From Chitinophagaceae bacterium DXS (lineage in GTDB: Bacteria > Bacteroidota > Bacteroidia > Chitinophagales > Chitinophagaceae), in contig CP128386.1 of the NCBI GenBank assembly GCA_030345135.1, positions 6,369,623 to 6,433,622 on the forward strand: DNA of 64,000 nt. The letters are read 5' to 3'. The position numbers and the translations under genes were made by a program. The notes below the pieces were generated by a model. It saw only the letters and a program-made list of their open reading frames with translations. It ran no database searches and was not told where the DNA came from. Shown here piece after piece: positions 54,515 to 62,419 of this stretch (its first letter is position 1; each line of letters opens with the position of its first letter).

Positions 54515-55753
54515 ATGCGGCAAAGACAACTTTTTTATGTGCCTGCACTGCTTATGATGGTTGCGTCTTATTCTTGTTCAGGCAATAAGGCCACTCCAAA
54601 ACCGACGGCAGGCGGAGACAGTACCAAACTTCCTCCCGTAGAAACAAAAGAAGCCAATAGCAAATACAAACCTGCATTTGAAGGACAAACAAGAATAGGC
54701 GGCGTAAAAACAACCACTCCTTATAAGGTGGACAAACTTGCCGGCGATCTGGGAAACCCCTGGGCTGTTATCCCAATGCCTGACGGTAGATTGCTGATTT
54801 CATTGAAATCCGGTTCCATGCAAATTCATGACGCCAACGGCGAATTGGTTAAAAAGATCACCGGCTTTCCCGCTGTAGATGACAGAGGACAAGGGGGCCA
54901 ACTTGATGTGGCACTGGATCCCAACTTTGCTACCAACAAAACTATTTACTGGTCCTTTTCTGAAAAATATGGAGTTGGTAACCTGACTTCTGTTGCCAAA
55001 GGCCAATTAAATGAAGCAGCCGGGAAGATCGATAACCCAACTGTCATTTTCCGCGCTACACCCGCATTGAACAGTAACCTGCACTTTGGCTCAAGGCTGA
55101 TCTTTGATAAGGATGGTAATCTTTTTGTGAGTGCCGGTGAAAGATCGATTCTTGAAGGAAGAAGGCAGGCACAATTGCTAAATGCAGGTCTTGGTAAAGT
55201 ATTTAAAATTACGCCTGATGGAAAACCAGCTCCCGGCAATCCTTTTGCAAGTCAGGCAGGAGCAATGCCAGAGATTTACGCTTATGGCATTCGTAATCCA
55301 CAAGGCCTGGATATTAACCCGGCGACAGGCGACCTTTGGGAGGCAGAATTTGGTCCGCGTGGTGGTGATGAAATAAATATCATCCGTGCCGGTAAAAATT
55401 ACGGCTGGCCTGTAATAACCTACGGTATTGAATATAGCGGAGATAAAATTGGTGATGCCATTCAACAAAAAGATGGTATGGAACAGCCGGTTTATTATTG
55501 GGATCCTGTGATATCACCAAGTGGCATTAGCTTTTACAAGGGCAATGCAATTCCTGAATGGGAAAACAACCTGTTTATTGCCTGCCTGAGCAGCATGCAT
55601 ATAGACAGACTGGTGATAAAGGACAATAAGGTGGTGGGCGAAGAAAGACTATTGGAAGATAAAAAGGAAAGATTCCGCGACGTTGCGTATGATAAAGGGA
55701 TGTTATACGCAGTAACAGATGGGGGGAATTTATATAGGATTAGTAAGAAGTAA
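54515..55753 (+). CDS. PQQ-dependent sugar dehydrogenase (glucose/sorbosone type), lipoprotein
   Basis: The ATG at 54515 gives 412 residues with a lipoprotein signal (MRQRQLFYVPALLMMVASYSC, Cys21); an open frame starts further up at 54383 but its first 44 residues lack signal character and precede the lipobox. The six-bladed propeller of the GSDH/Yli family is visible: LGNPWAVIPMPDGRLLISL, GQGGQLDVALDPNF, HFGSRLIFDKDGNLFVSAGE, YGIRNPQGLDINPATGDLWE, GPRGGDEINIIRAGKNYGWP and HIDRLVI. It should oxidise an aldose at the cell envelope using PQQ; the true sugar is unknown. A strong terminator follows. Confidence 0.9.
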   Translation: MRQRQLFYVPALLMMVASYSCSGNKATPKPTAGGDSTKLPPVETKEANSKYKPAFEGQTRIGGVKTTTPYKVDKLAGDLGNPWAVIPMPDGRLLISLKSGSMQIHDANGELVKKITGFPAVDDRGQGGQLDVALDPNFATNKTIYWSFSEKYGVGNLTSVAKGQLNEAAGKIDNPTVIFRATPALNSNLHFGSRLIFDKDGNLFVSAGERSILEGRRQAQLLNAGLGKVFKITPDGKPAPGNPFASQAGAMPEIYAYGIRNPQGLDINPATGDLWEAEFGPRGGDEINIIRAGKNYGWPVITYGIEYSGDKIGDAIQQKDGMEQPVYYWDPVISPSGISFYKGNAIPEWENNLFIACLSSMHIDRLVIKDNKVVGEERLLEDKKERFRDVAYDKGMLYAVTDGGNLYRISKK

Positions 55754-55770
55754 GTCATTCAAACAGTATA

Positions 55771-55806
55771 AAAAAGCCCGTGCAAACTAATTGCACGGGC
55801 TTTTTT
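55771..55806 (+). terminator. Rho-independent terminator after the sugar dehydrogenase
   Basis: AAAAAGCCCGTGCAA-actaa-TTGCACGGGCTTTTTT: a near-perfect 15-bp stem with A and T tracts, 18 bp after the stop codon. Confidence 0.95.
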
Positions 55807-55827
55807 ATAATCAAATTGCGTCATTTA

Positions 55828-55889
55828 TGTCGTAATCCTGTCGCAAATTTGTCGCAATCCCCTTAAATTTGTCGTAATAATGACGCAAA
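55828..55889. promoter_or_regulatory. Five TGTCG(C/T)AA direct repeats at helical spacing upstream of the Fic gene
   Basis: TGTCGTAAT (55828), TGTCGCAAA (55839), TGTCGCAAT (55850), TGTCGTAAT (55870) and TGACGCAAA (55881) start 11, 11, 20 and 11 bp apart, i.e. on one face of the helix. An inverted ATTGCGTCA lies at 55816. The block ends 37 bp before the Fic start codon. The likely reader is the Fic protein's own N-terminal HTH domain. Confidence 0.75.
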
Positions 55890-55926
55890 AATTTCCCTTA
55901 ACGCAACTTCAGAGAAAGTAAATGGA

Positions 55927-57327
55927 ATGACAAAGAGTAGCAAAAGAGATATTGATCTTCAACTGGAAGAAATTAAGAGCGCTATAAAGCGTTTTAAAAA
56001 TGGAGCATCTATTAATGATATTCAATCGGACTCGCAACTAAGTGTTGGTTTGCGGACGTTGCAGAGACGGTTAAAAAAATTGCAGGAACAAGGATATATC
56101 GTTAATTCCGGAAATACAAGAGATTCAATTTACCATCTTGCTGAACCACCGCATCCATACGGGGTGAAAAATAGCGGCTCAGTATCCGGGGAACCCGTGG
56201 CCTTATCAGCTCAGGGAAAAGAAATTCAAAAAATAGTCTCGAACCCTGAAAAACTACGCCGTCCGGTTAGTTATAATTTCGATTTTTTAAGACTGTACCG
56301 GCCTAATATAGACACTTATCTTACCGAAAAAGAGAAGCAGCAACTTTTAGAAACAGGCAAAACAGCCAGGATGAATGAGCCGGCTGGCACGTATGCAAAG
56401 GAAATTCTTCAAAGACTACTGATAGATCTTTCGTGGAACTCCAGTCGCCTGGAAGGAAATACTTATTCGTTGCTCGATACCCAGCGCCTTGTTTCATTTG
56501 GTGAAGTTGCAGATAACAAATCGCAGATGGAAGCGCAAATGATCCTGAATCATAAAGAGGCGATCGAGTTTCTTGTGCAAGACGCAGATGAAATAGGGTT
56601 TAACAGGTATACTATTTTGAATTTACATGCCCTGCTTTCGAATAATCTTCTTCCTGATCCATCGGCATCGGGACGACTCAGAACATTTGGCGTAGGCGTT
56701 GCTAAATCTGTCTATACCCCTCTTGCAATGCCTCAACAAATTGAAGAAATGTTCGAGTTAATGCTCAGCAAGGCCGGTCAAATAAAAGATCCTTTTGAGC
56801 AGGCATTTTTTATTATGGTTCAATTACCATACCTGCAACCTTTTGATGACGTCAACAAACGCGTATCGCGGCTGGCATCAAATATTTCCCTGAATAATCA
56901 TAACCTGGCTCCTTTGTCGTTTGTTGATGTACCAGGCGATTTATATATCCAGGGAATGATTGGTATTTATGAGCTGAATCGCGTGGAGTTATTTAAAGAT
57001 CTGTTTCTATGGTCTTACCAACGGTCGGCTTTGCGGTATGCAGCTTTACGTCAATCATTAGGAGAACCCGATCCTTTTCGTTTACAATATCGCGATGCTA
57101 TCCGCGCAATAATTTCAACAATAGTGTCGAATGTATTGTCTCCAAAAAGTGCAGCCGGGCGAATTGAGCAGGCTGCTGATGCTTTGCCGGAACAGGACCG
57201 GAAAAGGTTTGTTGAAACAGTTAATGCGGAACTGCTTTCTTTACATGACGGTAATTTTGCCCGTTACGGAATTAGGCCATCTCAATTTTCAGCCTGGAAA
57301 GAAGCGTGGAATAAGTCAGAGCAATAA
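55927..57327 (+). CDS. Fic-family protein with N-terminal winged-helix domain, variant active-site motif
   Basis: A 466-residue protein. Residues 1-75 are a DNA-binding winged helix (LEEIKSAIKRFKNGASINDI, VGLRTLQRRLKKLQEQGYIV). The alpha-inhibitory motif (S/T)xxxE(G/N) is S172-S-R-L-E176-G177, upstream of the Fic core as in class II proteins. The core motif is LQPFDDVNKRVSR (303-315): Q304 replaces the catalytic His of HPFx(D/E)xNKR, while F306, N310, R312 and R315 remain. Q at this place is, as I recall, common in this subfamily, so it may be a non-AMPylating group that regulates transcription or binds nucleotide. The direct-repeat block upstream supports autoregulation. Confidence 0.9.
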   Translation: MTKSSKRDIDLQLEEIKSAIKRFKNGASINDIQSDSQLSVGLRTLQRRLKKLQEQGYIVNSGNTRDSIYHLAEPPHPYGVKNSGSVSGEPVALSAQGKEIQKIVSNPEKLRRPVSYNFDFLRLYRPNIDTYLTEKEKQQLLETGKTARMNEPAGTYAKEILQRLLIDLSWNSSRLEGNTYSLLDTQRLVSFGEVADNKSQMEAQMILNHKEAIEFLVQDADEIGFNRYTILNLHALLSNNLLPDPSASGRLRTFGVGVAKSVYTPLAMPQQIEEMFELMLSKAGQIKDPFEQAFFIMVQLPYLQPFDDVNKRVSRLASNISLNNHNLAPLSFVDVPGDLYIQGMIGIYELNRVELFKDLFLWSYQRSALRYAALRQSLGEPDPFRLQYRDAIRAIISTIVSNVLSPKSAAGRIEQAADALPEQDRKRFVETVNAELLSLHDGNFARYGIRPSQFSAWKEAWNKSEQ

Positions 57328-57494
57328 CTGTTGCCAACGGTTTGCCGTGATTGTATAAAGTCTTACAATTGATAATTGAAAAGGGACAATTGAAAATGTT
57401 GTAAGCGAAAGTGAAATTGCTAAATGGCAAAGGTTATATAACGGTATGAAGAATCATTCTGATCATTATCAATTTTCAACTGTCAATTTTCAAT
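57328..57494. repeat. ACAATTGATAATTGAAAA simple repeats between convergent genes
   Basis: TACAATTGATAATTGAAAAG (57365-57384) and, in the inverse sense, TTATCAATTTTCAACTGTC followed by AATTTTCAATTCATT (57465-57500) are variants of one word. They could pair as a long hairpin across the gap. Confidence 0.6.
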
Positions 57495-58244
57495 TCATTC
57501 ACTGATCCAAAACTCTATATTATACTCCGTCTCGCCCAGCGTTCCGTTTTTTCCAAAAATAACTTCTTTGCTTTCGGCCGGTTCGCCGTTATCATGACGA
57601 TTATCCAGCAAAAGTTTTTTTCCGGCATATATTGCTTTAACAGAATATCTTCCTATAGGGATATCGGTAGCCATAAAAGTGCCGGCCACATCTTTGATCG
57701 TCTTTTCAATAGATGTGGCGGCGCTGCCATCAATTAATTTTGTATCGAGCGGTGTTAGTATGAGTTTAATCTGCGTTACATCAACATCAGTTCCGAAAGC
57801 ATAAAGATCTACATGTGCTCCATAAAAACCTCCGTTGCCGGGTTTCGGTCCGGATAACTTCCATGTAAAATTGCGGGTAGTTACTTTGCTTTTGTCAAAG
57901 GGGTCAGTGTTATCCGCCTGTAAGTCAAATTTGTAATCCTGGCCGTATGCACTTCTTTCAATTTGAGCTTTTGCGGTCCATGTACCTGCGGGTTCGGCCG
58001 GTAGTTTTATGGAATATTTTCCGCTATTGTCCGTTACGCCATACAGGTAAGTATCATACCAAACCGTATGTTCAATAGTTGTCTTAACGCCTTGCAATGG
58101 ATTGCCATTTTCGTCCATTACCTTGCCGTCAACTTCACCAGAACTATTGTCTGTGTCTTTTTGATTGGAAACACTTTTTGAACATGCAGCCAATGTGAAC
58201 GGCAGAAAAAACAAGAGTAATAGTGGTTGAAATAAATGTTTCAT
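57495..58244 (-). CDS. Carboxypeptidase-regulatory-like domain lipoprotein
   Basis: A 249-residue lipoprotein (MKHLFQPLLLLFFLPFTLAAC, Cys21). A beta-sandwich of the carboxypeptidase-D regulatory type is at about 37-110 (VDGKVMDENGNPLQGVKTTI, YGVTDNSGKYSIKLPAEPAG). The rest is beta-rich, with a second similar part near 195-245 (IPIGRYSVKAIYAGKKLLLD). Such proteins are surface or periplasmic and of unknown role. It is convergent with the Fic gene; the genes upstream are repeats and then the methyltransferase on the same strand. Confidence 0.78.
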   Translation of the reverse strand: MKHLFQPLLLLFFLPFTLAACSKSVSNQKDTDNSSGEVDGKVMDENGNPLQGVKTTIEHTVWYDTYLYGVTDNSGKYSIKLPAEPAGTWTAKAQIERSAYGQDYKFDLQADNTDPFDKSKVTTRNFTWKLSGPKPGNGGFYGAHVDLYAFGTDVDVTQIKLILTPLDTKLIDGSAATSIEKTIKDVAGTFMATDIPIGRYSVKAIYAGKKLLLDNRHDNGEPAESKEVIFGKNGTLGETEYNIEFWISE

Positions 58245-58359
58245 GCCAATAAAATAACAATGCCGTTGACCGGGTAATTGCGCACCATGACCATCATCGT
58301 CAACACGGGCAACGACATCTATAATTTGATAATAAATTTTGTTTGATTTTACTTGTATA

Positions 58360-58583
58360 CAGCTAGAGAATAGTCAATGGTCAAGGTCCGGGCCGGTTAA
58401 GTAAATATATTGTCGTTTAAGTGTTATTATTATCCTGGGCAAAAGTTCTCATTTGCTCTTATATTTCTTAAATGGTTCAAAAACCTTCGCTTCGGTCAGC
58501 TTTGAGCTTTAGGCTTTAAGCTTTATCAGTTGTTTACAAAGAAACATTAGGCGCGCCCGGCACTTTACTTATATGCAACCAAT
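58360..58583. repeat. Inverted family A repeat reaching into the methyltransferase gene end
   Basis: GAATAGTCAATGGTCAAGG at 58367, TTGTCGTTTAAGTGTTATTA, TTAAATGGTTCAAAAACC, TTCGCTTCGGTCAGCTTTG and AGCTTTATCAGTTGTTTACA (58529), ending ACTTTACTTATATGCAA. On the reverse strand the last codons GCA TAT AAG TAA of the methyltransferase lie in the repeat's first bases. Confidence 0.88.
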
Positions 58584-59611
58584 GCACTGGCAGGGCCTCC
58601 CAATTGAATCTTCGTAATTTCCTTAAAGCCTGCTTCTTTTGCCCAGCCTGCAAAATCTTTGGCTGCGTAATCAAAGCCACCAGGCGTTTCAATAAGCATG
58701 TTTAAAGACATTAACAGCCCGAATGCATTTTCTTTTCTTTCGTCATCAATAATGTTTTCAATCACAATAAACGCTCCGCCTTCTGGTAATGCATCATAGG
58801 CCTTGCCGATGAGCATTTTCTTTTCTTCAAGATTCCAGTCATGCAGAATATTGCCCATTGTAATTAGGTCAGCTTTAGGAAAAGCATCTGTGAAGAAATT
58901 TCCGACAGCAGTTTTCACCCTGTCGCTAACACCTGATGCATCAATGTTTCTCTGTGCAACGCGCGCCACAGGAGGCAGATCATATGTTGTAGAATGAATG
59001 CCGGGATTAAATGTAGCTATCTGAATGGATAGTTCGCCACTTGCACCACCAATATCAACATGTGTTTTGTATTTAGAGAAATCAAAGCTGCGGGCGAATG
59101 CTATAAAATTACTGCGTTGTACGCCAGTCATAGCCCCCATAAATTCTTCAAGTTTACTTTCGTCTTCATACAATTTTTCAAAGATCCCTGCTCCGTGAAT
59201 TTTTGCTTCGTTTTGCGGTAAGCCTGTTTTAAGACCTTCTTCCAGATCATTCCAGAAGGGAAATAAACGGTTGTTACACATTTCGAGCAATCCGCCTACA
59301 TAAGAGGATTTTTTCTTGTCAAGGAAAACATCTGTTTCAAGTGTGTTACAGTATTTGGCTTCAGTGCCCGTACCTTCCCTGTACAAAAATTTAAGTGCTA
59401 CCAACGCATCAAGAAAATCGTACAATCCTCTTTCCTGCAGTCCTAAAGCCTCTTTAATTTGTGTACCCGTTTTGCTGCTTTCGGCAAGCGAAGTAAAAAG
59501 ATGAAGATTCACTGCAGTAAGCAGCACTTTAGAAGAGAAAAAACTTAATCCCGTTTCCAAAATAGATGCGGGCGTAATTACTACCTGGGCAGACGTTGTT
59601 TGTGTTAGCAT
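58565..59611 (-). CDS. SAM-dependent O-methyltransferase (COMT/CrtF-like)
   Basis: A 348-residue protein of the plant-COMT/hydroxyneurosporene-methyltransferase type. The N-terminal dimerisation winged helix (about 15-110) includes LQERGLYDFLDALVALKFLY. The Rossmann methyltransferase part has HVDIGGASGELSIQIA (motif I, about 188-203), YDLPPVARVAQRNIDASG (motif II), DLITMGNILHDWNLEEKKML with the general-base His in ILHDW, and GGAFIVIENIIDDERKE. It methylates a hydroxyl of a small molecule that cannot be named. No biosynthetic cluster surrounds it. The last three residues (AYK) and stop come from the family A repeat, so the native C-terminus may be altered. Confidence 0.88.
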   Translation of the reverse strand: MLTQTTSAQVVITPASILETGLSFFSSKVLLTAVNLHLFTSLAESSKTGTQIKEALGLQERGLYDFLDALVALKFLYREGTGTEAKYCNTLETDVFLDKKKSSYVGGLLEMCNNRLFPFWNDLEEGLKTGLPQNEAKIHGAGIFEKLYEDESKLEEFMGAMTGVQRSNFIAFARSFDFSKYKTHVDIGGASGELSIQIATFNPGIHSTTYDLPPVARVAQRNIDASGVSDRVKTAVGNFFTDAFPKADLITMGNILHDWNLEEKKMLIGKAYDALPEGGAFIVIENIIDDERKENAFGLLMSLNMLIETPGGFDYAAKDFAGWAKEAGFKEITKIQLGGPASALVAYK

Positions 59612-59833
59612 TTTCTAAGGTTTTTTATTGTTTAAAGTTGATGTTAGTATTGAGGCGTTTCTCAATTGCGGATGCTAAGCTAGTTTACAATTTTACCTCA
59701 TGCAAGCGAGAATGCAATGAAGTGCTGTTTTGCATGTATGAGCGGCGAAAAAACGCGTACAAAAGAGCAATAGGGCTGCAGGTTTTTTGAAGAAATCAAG
59801 CAATAAATTAAAAATGTTATACGTTTTTTTTAT

Positions 59834-59851
59834 TATGCAATCCATTGCATA
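59834..59851. promoter_or_regulatory. 18-bp inverted repeat TATGCAATCCATTGCATA (operator candidate)
   Basis: A perfect 8-bp inverted repeat around a CC centre, in the 431-bp region between the divergent methyltransferase and DUF4382 genes, next to a T tract. No regulator gene adjoins it. The rest of the gap is AT-rich without a gene. Confidence 0.6.
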
Positions 59852-60042
59852 TCAATGCTTTGGCACACAGGTTATAATTTCCGGAGCATATGTTTTTTAA
59901 ATTGGCAGCAAATTTGCATAGAGCATTCAGAATCTGTACCATATGCTAAGTTGTAATTTATATATAACTAATATTGATCGCCCTTGTATCTACCTATACA
60001 CTTCAAAATTGTGATTTCTGATTTTAAATAAAAAGCAAAAGT

Positions 60043-60822
60043 ATGATTAGACAACTAAGACTGGCAGGCGTTATTGCCTTGTTTATTGGGAGCGCTGTGG
60101 CTTGTAAGAAAAGCGATTCTCCTTCGGGTAAAGCAACAGTAGCGGTGCATTTAACTGATGCGCCGGCCCCGTATGATGAAGTAAACGTTGATGTGCAAAA
60201 AGTTGAAATCCATTCAGATCAAAGCGGATGGGTAACACTTGATCTGATACATCCCGGCGTTTACAATCTGCTCGATTTTAGGAATGGCCTCGATACCTTA
60301 TTGTGTCAAAGCGAGTTGCCTTCCGGAAGTATTTCTCAGATGAGGCTTGTTTTAGGAAGCAACAACTCTGTTGTTGTGGATGGTGCTGAATATGCACTTG
60401 CAACGCCTTCTGCTGAACAGAGCGGACTTAAGTTTAATATTCAGCAGGAGCTTGCAGCAAATGGTTCCTACAATATCTGGATCGATTTTGATGCAGCTAA
60501 GTCTGTTGTAAAAAAAGGAAACGGAAGTTATAGTCTTAAGCCTGTAGTGCGAGCATATACAGAACAGACCAACGGACGCATAAAAGGAATTGTTCTGCCA
60601 CTCTCAGCAGGGGCCACAGTGTATGCCATTAATGGCACAGACACGCTTTCCGCTATTCCTGACATTGCAGGGCGCTACATGTTCTCCGGTGTTGCGGAAG
60701 GAAATTATACTGTTACAATTGATGCAGCTGCAACCAGCGGATTGTCTGATACAAGTATTTCCAATGTATCAGTTAAGTATGGTCTTATAACCGATGTAGG
60801 TATTACCACACTGGTACCATAA
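60043..60822 (+). CDS. DUF4382-domain lipoprotein
   Basis: A 259-residue lipoprotein (MIRQLRLAGVIALFIGSAVAC, Cys21). DUF4382 at about 31-170: ATVAVHLTDAPAPYDEVNVD then VQKVEIHSD, YNLLDFRNGLDTLLCQSELP, GSISQMRLVLGSNNSVVVDG and FDAAKSVVKKGNGSYSLKPV. A carboxypeptidase-regulatory-like beta domain follows at about 180-255. DUF4382 lipoproteins are frequent in Bacteroidota; the role is unknown, probably surface or periplasmic. Monocistronic. Confidence 0.88.
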   Translation: MIRQLRLAGVIALFIGSAVACKKSDSPSGKATVAVHLTDAPAPYDEVNVDVQKVEIHSDQSGWVTLDLIHPGVYNLLDFRNGLDTLLCQSELPSGSISQMRLVLGSNNSVVVDGAEYALATPSAEQSGLKFNIQQELAANGSYNIWIDFDAAKSVVKKGNGSYSLKPVVRAYTEQTNGRIKGIVLPLSAGATVYAINGTDTLSAIPDIAGRYMFSGVAEGNYTVTIDAAATSGLSDTSISNVSVKYGLITDVGITTLVP

Positions 60823-61030
60823 TATTTTTCGCAGATCCGGCATACCACTTTGCAATAAATGATCGCTTATATGATCCTGAAACAAAAAGCTTAATACAAG
60901 CGGTCTGTTGCAAGTGAGCCGGATCTCATTTTTTACAGAGGATCTGTTACAACCGGTATAGATAAATTATACTTTATCTTTGGACCCGTTTTCAAGGAAC
61001 AAAGAGATTTCAAAGTTTAAATGATTAGCG

Positions 61031-61201
61031 ATGAAGGTTCGGTTACTGTCATTAATAGCTGTCTTAATAATATTTGCATCATGCGATAGTCACATGTATA
61101 AAGGCAATTCAGGAAAAATCCCTCCTGGTCAGGCGAAGAAGATGGATGGCAGCCAGTCCGCAAAACCATATGCACCCGGACAGCAAAAGAAAAACTACTA
61201 A
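61031..61201 (+). CDS. Small lipoprotein (56 aa) with GKIPPGQAKK motif
   Basis: An ATG at 61031 opens 56 codons to TAA at 61199-61201. The product begins MKVRLLSLIAVLIIFASC (lipobox Cys18) and continues DSHMYKGNSGKIPPGQAKKM, DGSQSAKPYAPGQQKKNY. Twin PPGQ.KK / APGQQKK ends are found in small Bacteroidota lipoproteins that I recall only as hypothetical. The codon use looks normal and the frame is intact. It lies about 210 bp after the DUF4382 gene. Confidence 0.72.
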   Translation: MKVRLLSLIAVLIIFASCDSHMYKGNSGKIPPGQAKKMDGSQSAKPYAPGQQKKNY

Positions 61202-61532
61202 CCTGATGATGTTGGCGGATTTTTTTATTTTGAAAGCGTTTTAAACAATCCCGGCCTTCTCTAAGCTGAAATATTTGAAGCCTGCGTAAAGGCTTGTTGT
61301 TGTGATCTGTTTGTAATTCCCGGTGTGAGCGGGAATCCTTTATCCGGATCTCACTGAATGTGTTCCTTTTTTTTGCCACTTTCAAGCACATACTAAAATT
61401 ACGTTTTGGTAAAATGCCCCATTACTCTTTGGCTGTGTAATAAACTTTGCCGATCTTTTACGAAATTTCCATCTTAACCAGTGAGTTAGAACCATATTGG
61501 CTGCTGCGGAAATACTCATTAAACAGAAGCAC

Positions 61533-62363
61533 ATGAAAAATGTACTTGTACTCACAGATTTTTCAGACAATGCCCTACAAGCGCTGCGTTATGCCGCGAT
61601 GCTTGCCAAAACCTACCGGCTTGAAAAGCTGGTTGTGCTTCACAGCTATGACCGTTTCGATGCTCAACCAGGTGGCGAAAACGAAATGGAGCAGGAAAAG
61701 AAACGTAAAGCGGATATAATGGCCCAATTGGAAGAATTGCAACACCAGGAGTTATCTAACCTGCAATCAACCAAAATAACAGTCTTGGCGGAAGAGGGTT
61801 TTTTAATGGAGAAGATAAACAGGCTGTGTGAAGAAATGAGTATTGACCTTATTGTAGTTGGCGCTACCGGGAAAAGTGGTTGGGAAAGGCATTTTGTAGG
61901 ATCTGTTGCAATGCAACTGTTGGATGAAGTGAATTATCCCCTGCTGCTGGTACCGCACAGTGCTGTTGTTGAGCCCATTAAATGTGCAGTATTTGCAAGT
62001 GATTTGAAAGGATTATTGGAGCCTACTCAGGAACAACTTTCTCCTATCCTTAGTACGTTGGACGCACAAATACTTGTGTTGAATGTGGACAGGAAGGAAA
62101 AAGAATTTGGTCCTGAAACGACTTTTGAAATGCGTGATCTTCATTATTATATGGACCATTTTCGCGCTACCTTCTATTTTACAGAAGATGCTGATACGGT
62201 TGAAGGGCTGGAACAGTTTGCTGTAGACAGAAACGCATCACTGATTATAACTATTCACAGGCCAAGTGGATGGTTTGAGCGGATCTTTAAATCAAGCGTA
62301 TCTGAACAGCTGGCGTTGCACACATCGATACCGTTGCTTTGTTTATATGAAGAACGCCGATAG
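61533..62363 (+). CDS. Tandem-domain universal stress protein
   Basis: A 276-residue protein from ATG 61533; an upstream ATG at 61497 would add 12 residues not typical of the family start MKNVLVLTDFSDNALQALRY. The first UspA domain (1-148) keeps the ATP-binding pattern GATGKSGWERHFVGSVAMQL (G-2x-G-9x-G-S/T) near 113-132. The second domain (about 155-276) is degenerate (TIHRPSGWFERIFKSSVSEQ). Such proteins bind ATP and support survival under stress or respiratory change. Cytoplasmic. Confidence 0.9.
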   Translation: MKNVLVLTDFSDNALQALRYAAMLAKTYRLEKLVVLHSYDRFDAQPGGENEMEQEKKRKADIMAQLEELQHQELSNLQSTKITVLAEEGFLMEKINRLCEEMSIDLIVVGATGKSGWERHFVGSVAMQLLDEVNYPLLLVPHSAVVEPIKCAVFASDLKGLLEPTQEQLSPILSTLDAQILVLNVDRKEKEFGPETTFEMRDLHYYMDHFRATFYFTEDADTVEGLEQFAVDRNASLIITIHRPSGWFERIFKSSVSEQLALHTSIPLLCLYEERR

Positions 62364-62419
62364 GAATTGATTCTTCTACTGATTTGTTTTTCTTTTCCTG
62401 CTAATATCTAACCCTCATC

